DNA of 64,000 bases, from assembly GCA_017165825.1 (NCBI GenBank), contig CM029383.1:7916991-7980990 (forward strand). The letters run 5' to 3'. Below the pieces are notes generated by a model. The model ran no database searches, had not been told where the DNA came from, and was given only the letters and a program-made list of their open reading frames with translations. Below, piece by piece: positions 41,107-51,800 of the stretch. Position 1 is the first letter of the stretch, and the number at the start of each line of letters is the position of its first letter. The position numbers and the translations under genes were made by a program. Source of the stretch: Hepsetus odoe (taxonomy: Eukaryota > Chordata > Actinopteri > Characiformes > Hepsetidae).

Positions 41107-42102
41107 ATGAACTTCAGTCAAAATATGACGGTTCAGTTCTGCTTCCCAGGCAACAACTTCTCCTGCAGAAAGGAGGTCCGAGCAGGACCTGGACACATAT
41201 TATTGTTCATTCTTCTCTCCTGTGTTTCTGTCTGCACTGTGTTCCTCAACCTGCTGGTGATCATCTCCATCTCTCACTTCAAGCAGCTCCACACTCCAAC
41301 CAGCCTGCTCATCCTCTCTCTGGCTGTGGCAGATCTTCTGGTGGGACTGTTTGTTATGCCTGGGAACATAATGCAGCTGATAGACTCCTGCTGGTATCTG
41401 GGAAAAGTGGCATGCACTTTATTTTTACTGGTCAGTTTACTCTCAGAGTCAGCTTCTCTCTGCAGCCTGGTTTTCATTGCAGGTGATCGGTACATTGCTG
41501 TCAGTGACCCCCTGCGTTACTCCATGCGAGTCACAGTCCGCAGGACGTTGCTGTTGATAATATCGGGCTGGTCTTTTTGTACATTATATATCTTCAACTA
41601 TATGTACTTTAATGGCCTGTTTCTCTCATCTCAGGTTTCCAGTAGCTGTTATGGTGAGTGTGTGATCATTGTTAAATATTCCTGGATGTTAATCGACCTT
41701 GTAGTGTTTTTCATAACCCCCTGCTCTACTATAATGGTACTGTACTCCATCATCTTTAATGCAGCAAGACGTCAAGCCAAGGCTGTCAGAGCGAAAGTGA
41801 ATCATGAGTCACTAAAACAAGGGACTAAAGTCTCGTCTGAAACCAAAGCAGCAAAAACTCTGGGAATTGTGATCTTTGTTTATCTGGCTTGCTGGATCCC
41901 CTTTTATTTGTGCTCTGTATTACTGGAAAACTTTGCTACTTCACCATTAGTGTGGAACATGTTTAACTGGTTAATGTTTCTGAACTCTTCTGCCAATCCG
42001 CTAATATACGGCATTTTTTACCCCTGGTTCAGAAAATCTACTCTGTGTATTATAACCTGTAGGATATGTGTCTCCTCTTCTTCACGGTTTAATCTGTTGT
42101 AA
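41107..42102 (+). CDS. TAAR, clade III type; receptor 10 of 11
   Basis: This 331-aa putative amine olfactory receptor starts MNFSQNMTVQFCFPGNN; the codon two positions upstream is GTG, so 41107 is the first ATG. TM3 has Ser at 3.32 and ends GDRY, with Gly where paralogues have Val, Ile, Leu or Ala just before DRY. The second loop has CYGEC; Asp197 is at 5.42; TM6 has CWIP; TM7 reads NSSANPLIYGIFYPWF. ICL3 is slightly shortened (KVSSETKAAK), and the tail ends SSSSRFNLL. It pairs with receptor 11 by N-terminus (NFSQN) and by the shared palindromic element. Confidence 0.93.
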   Translation: MNFSQNMTVQFCFPGNNFSCRKEVRAGPGHILLFILLSCVSVCTVFLNLLVIISISHFKQLHTPTSLLILSLAVADLLVGLFVMPGNIMQLIDSCWYLGKVACTLFLLVSLLSESASLCSLVFIAGDRYIAVSDPLRYSMRVTVRRTLLLIISGWSFCTLYIFNYMYFNGLFLSSQVSSSCYGECVIIVKYSWMLIDLVVFFITPCSTIMVLYSIIFNAARRQAKAVRAKVNHESLKQGTKVSSETKAAKTLGIVIFVYLACWIPFYLCSVLLENFATSPLVWNMFNWLMFLNSSANPLIYGIFYPWFRKSTLCIITCRICVSSSSRFNLL

Positions 42103-42479
42103 TTTTTCAGGTCTTTTCTTGACAAACTTTGTTCCTTTCATGATGATGTCTTTGATGACTCACTAACTTACAGACTGTGCACATTTTATACGGCCACTAG
42201 CAAAAAAACCTCCAATATGGTTACTTTACCCCTAAAAAGAAGCTAAAACTGGATCATTTAAAACAATTTAATAAGAAGAATCCATTTAATGTTCCAGGAA
42301 AAGTACCTGCATATACTAATAAGTCACACATTTGGAAACATACCTAGAAGCGATGCTGAATTCAGCACTCGGCATCCACTGACTACAAATGTAAACATGC
42401 GGAGATCATGACCATGACAAATGGCAGAGCAGGTTGCAGTAATGGTCCTGTTTTAAAAAAAAGCAAAAGCCAAACCAGC
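42103..42479. other. Receptor 10 3' flank, no gene seen
   Basis: AT-rich, no coding signal recognised. Confidence 0.5.
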
Positions 42480-42680
42480 TATGCAGATGCATTGGTGGGA
42501 TACTTATCTATGGACCAAGAGGCCACGGGTTCAAATCTCATCTCCAGCACCACCACCATCGGGTTCCTGAGCAAAACCCTTAAAACCAAGTTGCAATCAG
42601 GAATCGGAAGCTACTCTGGACAAGAGCATCTGCTTAATGCAGTAAATGGAGATGCCTGTAAGGTCAATAAATGCATTATG
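42480..42680 (+). mobile_element. tRNA-headed SINE (family B)
   Basis: Carries a B-box-like GGGTTCAAATCTC and CCAGCACCACCACCATCGGG. The 3' text GGACAAGAGCATCTGCTTAATGC is a common teleost SINE tail. This is a different family from the copies ending in TCACTTTCACTT. Confidence 0.7.
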
Positions 42681-43180
42681 AATCATGAATGGAGATTTTA
42701 TTTTTACAAATGCCACCAATGAAAGAATACCATCATAAGCATGCGTTTCTGGAACAACATTTACCGGGGAAAATGCTAGAGTAACATCCGGCTTGAATAA
42801 CCATGTAATTTTTTTGAAGTAAAACCATCCATCATGCTTGCAAGCACTTTAATCAGAGTTCAGCTGATACTGATAGGCTCGATGAAGACAGAACATGCCC
42901 ATTTGCTACTGACAGAATAAGTCTAAAATGAGTCTTTTCAACAGACCAAGTTACTGAGACTCCTCAAACCCTAGTGAGGTTCTTTAGATTTGCAGTGGAG
43001 GGTAAATGGAGCTTAGTAATGTCATTTCAGAGATTGAGGAACATCATGAGGAAAGGTCTTCAACTTAATTCTCAGACTGTAGAAGGTGGACTATGTGCGT
43101 TGTGTGTCAATCTAATAAAAATCATGAACTTCTTGTCATTTCACCTATGACCTCTAGAAATCTGCAGCATGATGGCCTGT
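42681..43180. other. Intergenic upstream of receptor 11, no gene seen
   Basis: No coding signal recognised. Confidence 0.5.
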
Positions 43181-43182
43181 TA

Positions 43183-43198
43183 GATCACCATGGTGACC
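43183..43198 (+). promoter_or_regulatory. Palindromic upstream element, receptor 11
   Basis: Identical 16 bases (GATCACCATGGTGACC) to 40934-40949, here 91 bp before the promoter box. Confidence 0.45.
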
Positions 43199-43273
43199 CA
43201 CTCTTTGATATGATGTAACACTGAACACCAATCAAGTGCCTGACATCAGGGACAGACTGGGCCTCATATGGCA

Positions 43274-43300
43274 GTGGGAGGATTCTTACTAAAGTATATA
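43274..43300 (+). promoter_or_regulatory. TAAR promoter module, receptor 11
   Basis: GTGGGAGG at 43274 and TATATA at 43295, 21 bp apart; the ATG at 43354 is 59 bp beyond. Confidence 0.75.
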
Positions 43301-43353
43301 GAGCCTAAAGCTCTCACACTCTATCAGTTTCAGTTGGTAGAACTGCATCTGAG

Positions 43354-44379
43354 ATGGAGAACATAAACTTCAGTCAAAACATCTCAGTTCAGTTCTGCTA
43401 CCCAGGCAACAACGCTTCCTGCAGAAAGGAGGTCCGAGCAGGACCTGGATACATATTATTGTTCATTTTTCTCTCCTGTGTTTCTGTGTGCACTGTGTTC
43501 CTCAACCTGCTGGTGATCATCTCCATCTCTCACTTCAAGCAGCTCCACACTCCAACCAACCTGCTCATCTTCTCTCTGGCTGTGGCAGATCTTCTGGTGG
43601 GACTGGTTGCTATGCCTATGAACATAATGAAACTGATAGACTCCTGTTGGTATCTGGGAAATTGGTTGTGCTCAGTTTCTATAGCCGTCAATTTCATGTC
43701 AATGGCAGCATCCGTCTGCAGCCTGACTCTCATTTCAGCTGATCGCTACGTTGCTGTCAGTGATCCTCTGCGCTATGCCTCTAGAATCACAGTTTGTAAA
43801 ACTCTTTTGATGATCACGCTAGGCTGGTCTTCATGTTTATTTTATCTCACCATCTTTTTTTACTTCAATGATCACCTTCTTCCATCTCAGATTACCACTA
43901 GCTGTTATGGTGAGTGTGTGCTCATTGTTAAATATTCCTGGATGGTGGTTGACCTTGTCTTGTTTTTCATAACCCCCTGCTCTACCATAGTGCTGCTGTA
44001 CTCCCTCATTTTTAATGTGGCTCGACGTCAAGCCAAAGCTGTCGGAGCTCAAAAGATTCGTGCTTCGCAAAAACAAAGAAATAAAGTTTCAGGATCTTCT
44101 GAAACCAAAGCAGCCAAAACTCTGGGAATTGTAATCTTTGTCTACCTGGCTTTCTGGATCCCATATTACATTAGTTCTCTTACAATCGAATACTTTATAA
44201 CTTCTTTAACCGGATGGACTGTTTTTAGCTGGCTAATATATTGCAGCTCCTCCGTGAACCCATTAATTTATGCCATTTTTTATCCGTGGTTCAGAAAATC
44301 AGCCAAGTGTGTTGTGACCTGTAGAATATTTGTGTCCTCGTCTTCGATGTTTAATCTGCTTAATCCGCAAGTGACCTAA
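43354..44379 (+). CDS. TAAR, clade III type; receptor 11 of 11
   Basis: This 341-aa putative amine olfactory receptor begins MENINFSQNISVQFCYPG. TM3 has Asn at 3.32 and ends ADRY; the second loop has CYGEC; Asp200 is at 5.42; TM6 has FWIP, as in receptor 2; TM7 reads SSSVNPLIYAIFYPWF, with Ser replacing the first Asn of the family fingerprint. TM2 has MKLIDSCWYLG. The tail is SSSSMFNLLNPQVT, with a T-terminal end unlike its neighbours. A possible polyadenylation signal AATAAA lies about 250 bp downstream (44627). It is the last receptor in the window. Confidence 0.93.
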   Translation: MENINFSQNISVQFCYPGNNASCRKEVRAGPGYILLFIFLSCVSVCTVFLNLLVIISISHFKQLHTPTNLLIFSLAVADLLVGLVAMPMNIMKLIDSCWYLGNWLCSVSIAVNFMSMAASVCSLTLISADRYVAVSDPLRYASRITVCKTLLMITLGWSSCLFYLTIFFYFNDHLLPSQITTSCYGECVLIVKYSWMVVDLVLFFITPCSTIVLLYSLIFNVARRQAKAVGAQKIRASQKQRNKVSGSSETKAAKTLGIVIFVYLAFWIPYYISSLTIEYFITSLTGWTVFSWLIYCSSSVNPLIYAIFYPWFRKSAKCVVTCRIFVSSSSMFNLLNPQVT

Positions 44380-46638
44380 ACAGGATCACTTCACAGTTCA
44401 CAGTTCTTGCTTCAACAAACCTCCAGGACTCTAATCTCCTGATTAACATATTGCTCATGTTATATATTGTCACTTTCTGAAAAAACATTAGCTCCACAGT
44501 GGTAACTTTACATGGACATGAAAACATTTTCCAACATGTTTAGTCATTTTTGAGAATTTCTCTTGCTCATTATGAATGTTCCTTACAGTGTAAAAGATGG
44601 CTGATCAGTTCTAATACTGTATAAAAATAAAGCATTAAGAAAATGTATCAAGATATATGGTTATCTATGGAAAAGCACTAATATTTTTATGTCATCTCTC
44701 TCATATATATCTGAACATCGTCTTGGAGGAACTTCAGCCCATTCCTCTATACTGAGCATCCTCAGCTCTGGGAAGAGCGGGTTTCTTTACATGTTCTGCT
44801 TGCTTCAGGTCCTTCCACAACATTCCTATTGGGAAATGGTCAGACCTTTTACTTTTTTAAAACCTGAAAAATCATTTTTTGATAGAAGGAGTTTTTGCTT
44901 AAAGCCCACTTTCTCCTAACGTTCAGTTCTTAGGCCTGATCTGATGTTTCCTTGTGAAGTTCGACCGTGAGATGGTCTGCAACCTCCTGGTTTATTCAGA
45001 TCTGACAGTCTTCCTGTGAAATTGATAATAATAGAATGATTTAGCCAAGCCAGAGTCAATGAAAGGTTTTGAAAAAACAACATGAGCTGGAAATCTATAC
45101 CAGATCAGAGATTCACAGTGGGACAATTCTTCCTTGCCACCATTTTTGAGCAATATTTCCAACGTTCCAGAGATCCAAAAGGTTTGTGAAGTAGTGTTGT
45201 GTCTTGCTGCTTTCATTGGACATATCTTGCTTTCAGAAAGTCTGTGACTTCAGTTGGCTTCCAAGGAAAGGTGTAGTAGGTGTCCTACTAGTGATGTGAG
45301 GCTGCTCCAATAGGCCATATATTTCATTTTTTCTGTGACTTCAAAATCTGCTAGCCGGTAGGAACCACTAAATTGTGGCATCGAGTTCCATTTAGTTCCG
45401 TTGTCACCGACTGGGTTCTCTGGGACTCCTGTGTGTGAGAAAGGTTTGCTATTTTGGTTTCTAGGCCACATTGATTGTCTACCATGACAAGTCCTGAAAG
45501 GTACCTGCATAATCAGCCTTTGCATTGGGCTCAGTCGGAGGTGCATGCCAAACACCAAACCTGCTCTGGAAGCAAGGTTGTGGTTTTTGGCCACATTATC
45601 TCCACCAGTAGATGCAGGCCTTTAATGTTCACAATCACATTTCATGCGTTACATCCTAGAACATAATGTTACCGTTAGTTTCAACCCCACGGTACACGGT
45701 CTTGGTTCATAGAGAGCTGGTCGTGTTGCAAAAAAGCAGAATTCAAGAACTTTTTTGAAGCTTAATGATGATAAAACAAGGAAAAAAATTCTTTTTAGTG
45801 ATTCATAAGCTTCTTTATGAAAACATCTCAATCTAATGACTCAAATGTGGGCCTATTTTTCTATTTCTGTTTATGAGTCTGGTTTATACTATGTGGTGTA
45901 TATATATATTAACATAAATTCCTTTTACAATGTTATTTTTATATAATAATTCTATTTTAAGACCACTGACAGGGCTCATGGGCTGACTGGGATTTATTCA
46001 TTGCTGCAATGTATATACTTTTAAACTATTTCACCATGATTTGTTATGTTGCCTGCTGCAGCTTGCTTTCTCATATTTATGGAGTGAATCTGAATAGTAT
46101 TTTACCAAAGAAGAGATCTTGAAGTACATCGGTGGACCTTCGTGATGTAATGCCTATCCGTCCTTATTCACCTGAGACCGTTTAAAGCCTATAATTTGTT
46201 GGATTATCTGTAAGAGGCTCTATTATGCTGATGTTAACCTGTTCACAGTCCCCTGAGAACCTATTAGCACCTGTCCTACAACAATGGCGGCTTAACAAGA
46301 TGTTCAGCCGAAGCCTAATGATCAAAGGTGTCAAATAAACAAGAGCAGGATGATGTAAAGGGATACTGCTGGGACTTTGTGCAGAGGGACTGGGGCTTAA
46401 TGCAACTTAGAGACTGCTTTGAAGTTTTAACACAGTGAAAAGTCCATTTTTGGAACGCGTATGTTCATTTTATTATGATGTTATTGAGCTGAGCATCATA
46501 TAAAACGTTTAGATGTTTGACGCCTTGACCTTGAAAAGCCCCTCCAGATCTAAGGGGCCTGTAGCTTTTGTCAATGTAGAAAAACAACGGAAGGAACGAA
46601 TTTCATTTAGACCTTCATTTTATAGTTTTGACTTTAAA
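44380..46638. other. 2.2-kb gap after the receptor array, no gene seen
   Basis: AT-rich, with no recognisable coding exons or mobile elements. A short TA run is at 45898-45910. Confidence 0.5.
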
Positions 46639-46653
46639 TGGTCCACAGTACAT

Positions 46654-46893
46654 CCATTTTCTACGGCTTGTCCCAAACGGGGTCGCAGGGGAGTGCTGGT
46701 GTCCAATCCAGCGCACACAGGGCCAGGACGGGGGACGCACCCTGGACAGGTTGCCAGCCCATCGCAGGGAGGAGCGGGACGGGGACGGCACCTTGCTCAA
46801 GGGAACCTCGGGGCAACCTATTGGGAAGGGGTTCGAACCCCCGATCCTCCGATCATAGGGCCAACGCCCTAACCACTACGCCACGGCTGCCCC
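46654..46893 (-). mobile_element. Composite SINE: tRNA head plus LINE-like tail, full length
   Basis: Flanked by perfect 15-bp repeats TGGTCCACAGTACAT at 46639-46653 and 46894-46908, so it inserted as one unit. On the minus strand the order is: a tRNA-like head GGGGCAGCCGTGGCGTAGTG with B box GGTTCGAACCCC, the family A body to GGTGCCGTCCCCGTCC, then the tail CTGCGATGGGCTGGCAACC through GACCCCGTTTGGGACAAGC. That tail alone makes up the inserts at 1699-1821 and 17108-17230. The long duplication suggests a recent insertion. Confidence 0.85.
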
Positions 46894-46924
46894 TGGTCCA
46901 CAGTACATAAGAACCACCAATAAC

Positions 46925-47040
46925 TGGCATTAACAGTCTCTCTGGAGCAACCTGCAGGAACCAGGAATCAGGAGCTGAAGGTGGTACAGCTGAAGGTGAT
47001 ATTTGAACCTTCAACCTTTCTACCTCTTGACCGCCACCAT
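46925..47040 (-). mobile_element. tRNA-headed SINE (family B), degenerate
   Basis: TTTGAACCTTCAACC and a degenerate head CTTGACCGCCACCA read on plus suggest a family B head in reverse. Confidence 0.4.
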
Positions 47041-47344
47041 TAAAAATTCACAAACGCTGGTCCCTCCAGAGTTTGAAGCTGCTTTTAGAATAAAGATCAG
47101 CACAAGAGCTGTGCATCAGGATGAGGACTTCCAACTCCAAGCAGTTGTATGCAGGCCTAAGAGCATCTAAGTTGGTCTTCATTGGTGGAAAGCATGTCCT
47201 GACTTGACATCCTCTCAGGAGACCTGAATCACGCTTCAGTTTAGTGTAATGGAAAAATGTGGTTTGGGCAGACGCCAGTGGAACTATACCTGATGGAATG
47301 CATAACACCAACAATAGAGTCTGCTGGACGGAATCATTTCTAGA

Positions 47345-47660
47345 GCTTGTTCAAGATTAGGGTCATTAAATATATTAAGTATAGGCCCCTTAGATCTTGA
47401 GGGGTTTTTCAAGGTTAAGGGCCCAAACATCTGGGGGTTTTTAAACTGAGGGGTTGTCAAGGTTGTGTCCCCTTAGATCAAGGGTTTTTAAATGTTTAGG
47501 TCCTTAAAGAATAGGGGGTTTCAAGGCTTATGCGGCAAAGGTCTGGTTCTTTTTCTAAGTTTAGCTCCCAAAAAAGTCCTTGGAACATAGTGTTTTCAAA
47601 GTTTAGTATCCTTAAATGTATGTTTTTCAAGGTTTAGGTCTTTAAATCTAGAATGTTTGA
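47345..47660. repeat. Degenerate tandem repeat, about 40-45 bp
   Basis: Repeated text of the kind GGGGTTTTTCAAGGTTAAGGG, GGGTTTTTAAATGTTTAGGTCC and GTTTTTCAAGGTTTAGGTC recurs about seven times with many changes. It looks like an old minisatellite. Confidence 0.65.
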
Positions 47661-48398
47661 AGGCCTCTTAGGTCATCATGTACTTATCTCTTCCTCTTCC
47701 AACACCTCTGTGCTCCTGTGAACAAAAGAGTGCATGTTTTGGTGAATCTTATTCGTATGAATCGAAACGACTGTCAATCAGGCCTTCTTTTCCAACAACG
47801 TTGATCTCATTAAGGCTCTTTTGGGCACAGTTTCCCACAAACACATTAATGCCAGTGGTTTTGGAGCGGGGTTCCATCAAGGCCATCTATACAGTTACTT
47901 AAAGCTCTCTGTTCAGTCCTTTAGGGCCCGGGTATCTGTAGAGGAAAAATCATAGTTAATTTTCCTCTGATCTGGCAAACAGTCTGGGATTATAATCTAT
48001 AACCTAATAGACTGGGATTCAAACCCACAAACCGCCGATCTTGGGCCTAGTCTTTAAACACTAGACCAGCGCAGCCTATGTAGCGGTGTTATCAACAATG
48101 AAGCATGTGACGTAAACTGTCATGACAGGCTTTTTAAGGTCCCTTGTTGTCATGGCAATTGCCAGCAATGGTGATATTGTAACAGACGTAATCTGTCATG
48201 ACAGCATATGAGATCTGCTATGTTTACAGCAGGGTTACAGCACCAGATCCAATTCCAGTACAAGTGTTCTTCACCCCAGCTGGAAAAGTGGGCCTGAGAT
48301 TAATGTCCACTCAAGTTGTCATTAACATGCAATTATATTTATGGAATATATTTCAGTGGCATTTCACTCTTAGTGTTGGTTAGCAGTGCTAAGCTATT
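47661..48398. other. Upstream of GIMAP gene, SINE relic only
   Basis: A reverse tRNA-like SINE head lies at about 48000-48078 (GGGATTCAAACCC, CACTAGACCAGCGCAGCC). CTGTCATGACA occurs twice (48118 and 48202 region). No gene seen. Confidence 0.45.
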
Positions 48399-48399
48399 A

Positions 48400-48548
48400 G
48401 AGCAAGGTACCGTCCTCATCACTGTTCCCCGGGCAATGGATATGGCTCTCCCTTGCTGCACGGTGTGTGTAAGATAAAAGTAGAGGTTGCATTATATTAT
48501 TTTTCACTGGGTGCTGTGTTCACAAAGACAAATAGTCACTTTCACTTC
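48400..48548 (+). mobile_element. tRNA-headed SINE (family A), 5'-truncated
   Basis: Begins inside the body at GAGCAAGGTACCGTCC and ends AATAGTCACTTTCACTTC. Confidence 0.75.
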
Positions 48549-48851
48549 ATTTTTCACATTCCCAGCAGCCAACAGCCTGGACGGGGATCGCCGAGCACTC
48601 CCTGGTGTTGAGGGTTCGCTGTTTGAGTAGAAAGTCTGAGCTCAGCCACACTTTCTTTTGGCCTCAGTCATTCAACCAGGTGAAGGAAGAGGATGTGACC
48701 GGGCGAGTTATACCAGATTTCTTTTTTTGTTTTTACTTTCGTAACCGAACCCATCAGCGATGCCTGTGGGTGCTATCAGTGGCAAAAAACTAGACTGAAG
48801 CACGGAACGATCAAAGCAAAGGCTGCGGCTGAAACGTGGTGGAAATCCACC

Positions 48852-51800
48852 ATGTCGGTGGGTAAGTCTTCTTTCATTCATTTATATTTCTTAACAGAAA
48901 AGCACTGAACTGTTGTGAGTCACACAAGTTTAAACGGACACTCATATGTGCCCTAGCTGTCCAGAAAATAAATCCAGTTTGTGAAATTCAGGGAAGGTGG
49001 AGAATTTGTACGATAGAAAAATACCCAGTTTATCCAAAAATATTCCTTCTAAAGTAGCTTAGATGCTATTTTGCACTTGATCTGTAGGACTAATGATGTA
49101 AGCAAGCTCATAGCCACCCTTTAGTCTTCACCCATACCTCCCACTGTGAACAGGGCCACAGTTAGGGGCAGAAATATATATATATATATAAAAGCATGAC
49201 TCTACTATGCCAAATTTCTAGCATTCCTTCTAATACTAGCATAGCATTATGCATGAACGCTGCGGCCAATCATGTGCCAACCAGTCATCCCTCCTTCTCT
49301 AGAAGCTGAAGGAGCCTTAAAAGTGAAGTGAAAGTTGGTCTCCCATGTATGGCTGGTGGCTTTCTGATGCCCATCAACGACATGCAGACGTTCTTCCAGA
49401 CATTTCCTAAACGTATCCGTCATGCTTCTCTCACTGTTTAAGTGAAAAGTAATACAAACCCAGTTGTAAAAAATGTCAATGAACATTGTTGATGTTTCAT
49501 TGTGCTTTCTAACCGTGTTGACATGATGTTCAGGTTTTGTAACTTAGCCTTGCTGGGTCTGCTAGACCCACAGCATTATTGGGACTTTAATCAGAAACAT
49601 CTTTAATGATTTATGTAAGAATATTTCACTTATATACACACACTTACAAACTAGCAGCAGCCCTGGGTGGGGAGAGTCCTCACTTTTTTGGGAGGTCCAG
49701 TAGACCGAACCTCCTGTTTTGGGGGTGAAGAGTGTGCTTCTCAAAATATGTTTTTTTAGATGTTCTTCATAGACAAATAGCTAAAGGTGATGCACCTGAG
49801 GATGAAGACATAAATAACTGTCAATTGTTTTCTTTATTAAACACTGTCACCAAACATGGGTTAAACAAAGCCAATTCAGCTAAGTCACAGGGATGAGTGT
49901 TTATGGGGTTGAATAGTTATGCCTAAGCTGAAAATGCTACAAAGCGTTCAATTTTATGTTGTGCTGGTCACAGGATTGTCTGAAGACCACAGCTTTGACA
50001 CCATTGTGCTGCTGGGCAGGAACACCACCAGCAAGCACTTCATTCGGAGCACCATTCTCAGCTATGATGACATCAGGCCACAGCAGTGCACGTATGAAGT
50101 ATCCTGTGAGATAAACTCACGTTGGATCAGCATAGTTGAAACCGATCTAACGGATCCAGGAGCTGAAATAACCATCTTGGAATATATGGCCCCATCAAAC
50201 GAGAGCTTGTTCCTCCTGGTGCTGCAGCAGGACCTGCTGTCTGAGGAGAACATCACTTTGTTCAGCTACCTGCAGCAGACATTTGGACATGATATAGTGG
50301 ACAGATTGGTTCCTACACTGGTCATTAACAAAGAAAAGACATCATGTAACATAGCGGACCAGAACCTTGAAATGATTGTTGGAGCTTGTGGAGGAAGGTT
50401 ATGTGCTCTCTACAGCGATATGGACAGAATGGAGGTGATGGATGAGCTTCAGGAGTTTTATAAAATCTCACAAAGCAAAAGAAAATGGTAAGAATACATC
50501 AGCAGAAACAATATTAGAATTCTCCTGAAGTGGATCAGATTTAAATCTGGTTTAAAGTGGTGCATTCACACCTGTATATTTAATGTGGATCATCTCAGTC
50601 CAGATATAATCCTCAAGATGAAGATGTTTGCCGCATCATACAGGCAATCTTAATTCATTTTGATATATCTGTGAAACATCTTTATGCATTTTTGTGTCAC
50701 TTGGCATGGTAGGTTGTGTAAGTCACGAAGCCTTACTTAGCAGACTCAAGTCTACTTGGAAGAAAACTCTGATCTTCTGTTAAGTTGCTAATATTTATCC
50801 TCAGAAAGAGAAAACCTTTCCTGTATACTTGAATTTAACAGCATAATTGTTTTTGATTAGGTCTGAAAATCCCACGTCTGAAGAATTCCTGCCAATTTAT
50901 TTCAGTCCGCCTGAAGAAACAGAACAGGAAGACAGTGAAATAGGTATGATTCCTACCCAACATCCTTATTTCAGGTTAAAACACAGGCCAAAAAGGGCCA
51001 TTCTGGACCAAAATTCCATCCATCCATCCTACTTATTTACACTCATATAAACAGCATTTCTCAGACTCTTATCCAGAATGATGTGCATTGGCTACTGGAA
51101 GGGAAAGTCTCCCTGAAGATACTTGGGTTTGAGGGTCTTGTTCAGGGGTCCAGGGGCTGCTAGTGCTGGAGAGGATATCTCAACCTCTAGACCTCCAGCT
51201 GAGTATCCTTCCCCTAGACCAACACCCCTATCCCAGCAATCTTAGGGTGAAAAATGAAGGAACACCATGGAAAAGCCTCTGATCATCACAAGTTGTAATT
51301 TGACATCAATGTGTTAGATGTCACATGAAGCTGTAGGTTGTATTGAACACCTTCACCTTAGATTCACCAGTTTAAGGATCATTTTTGGATGTTCTTTAAA
51401 ATACATTTGTTGTCACCCAAAAACATCATGCGACCACAGGGGGAATCCCTGTGGTGTCAACCAGACCTGATTGCTAGTAGCCTTAGCATTTAGGCTAAAT
51501 ACACAACCAGGCTAGCCCTAGTGGCCTGTTGAAGAAAATAGAGATGCTAACATTCCTCATCACAAAGGGATGTAAAACTTTTTATACCATTTCAGGCAGA
51601 GAACCATTGTAGCTAAGTTGCTGCAGGGCAACTTTTAGCATATTTTATTGAAATTAACTTAATGAGTAATAAAACTAGTGATCACAACTTTTAAGGCTGA
51701 AATGCAAACAGTTTTTTTTTTGTTACTTTAAGCTTGTTTATCTGACATGCCATTCCTGAGGTTTCTTTCCACCAGAAACCTGGATCTGAAGAACACTTTT

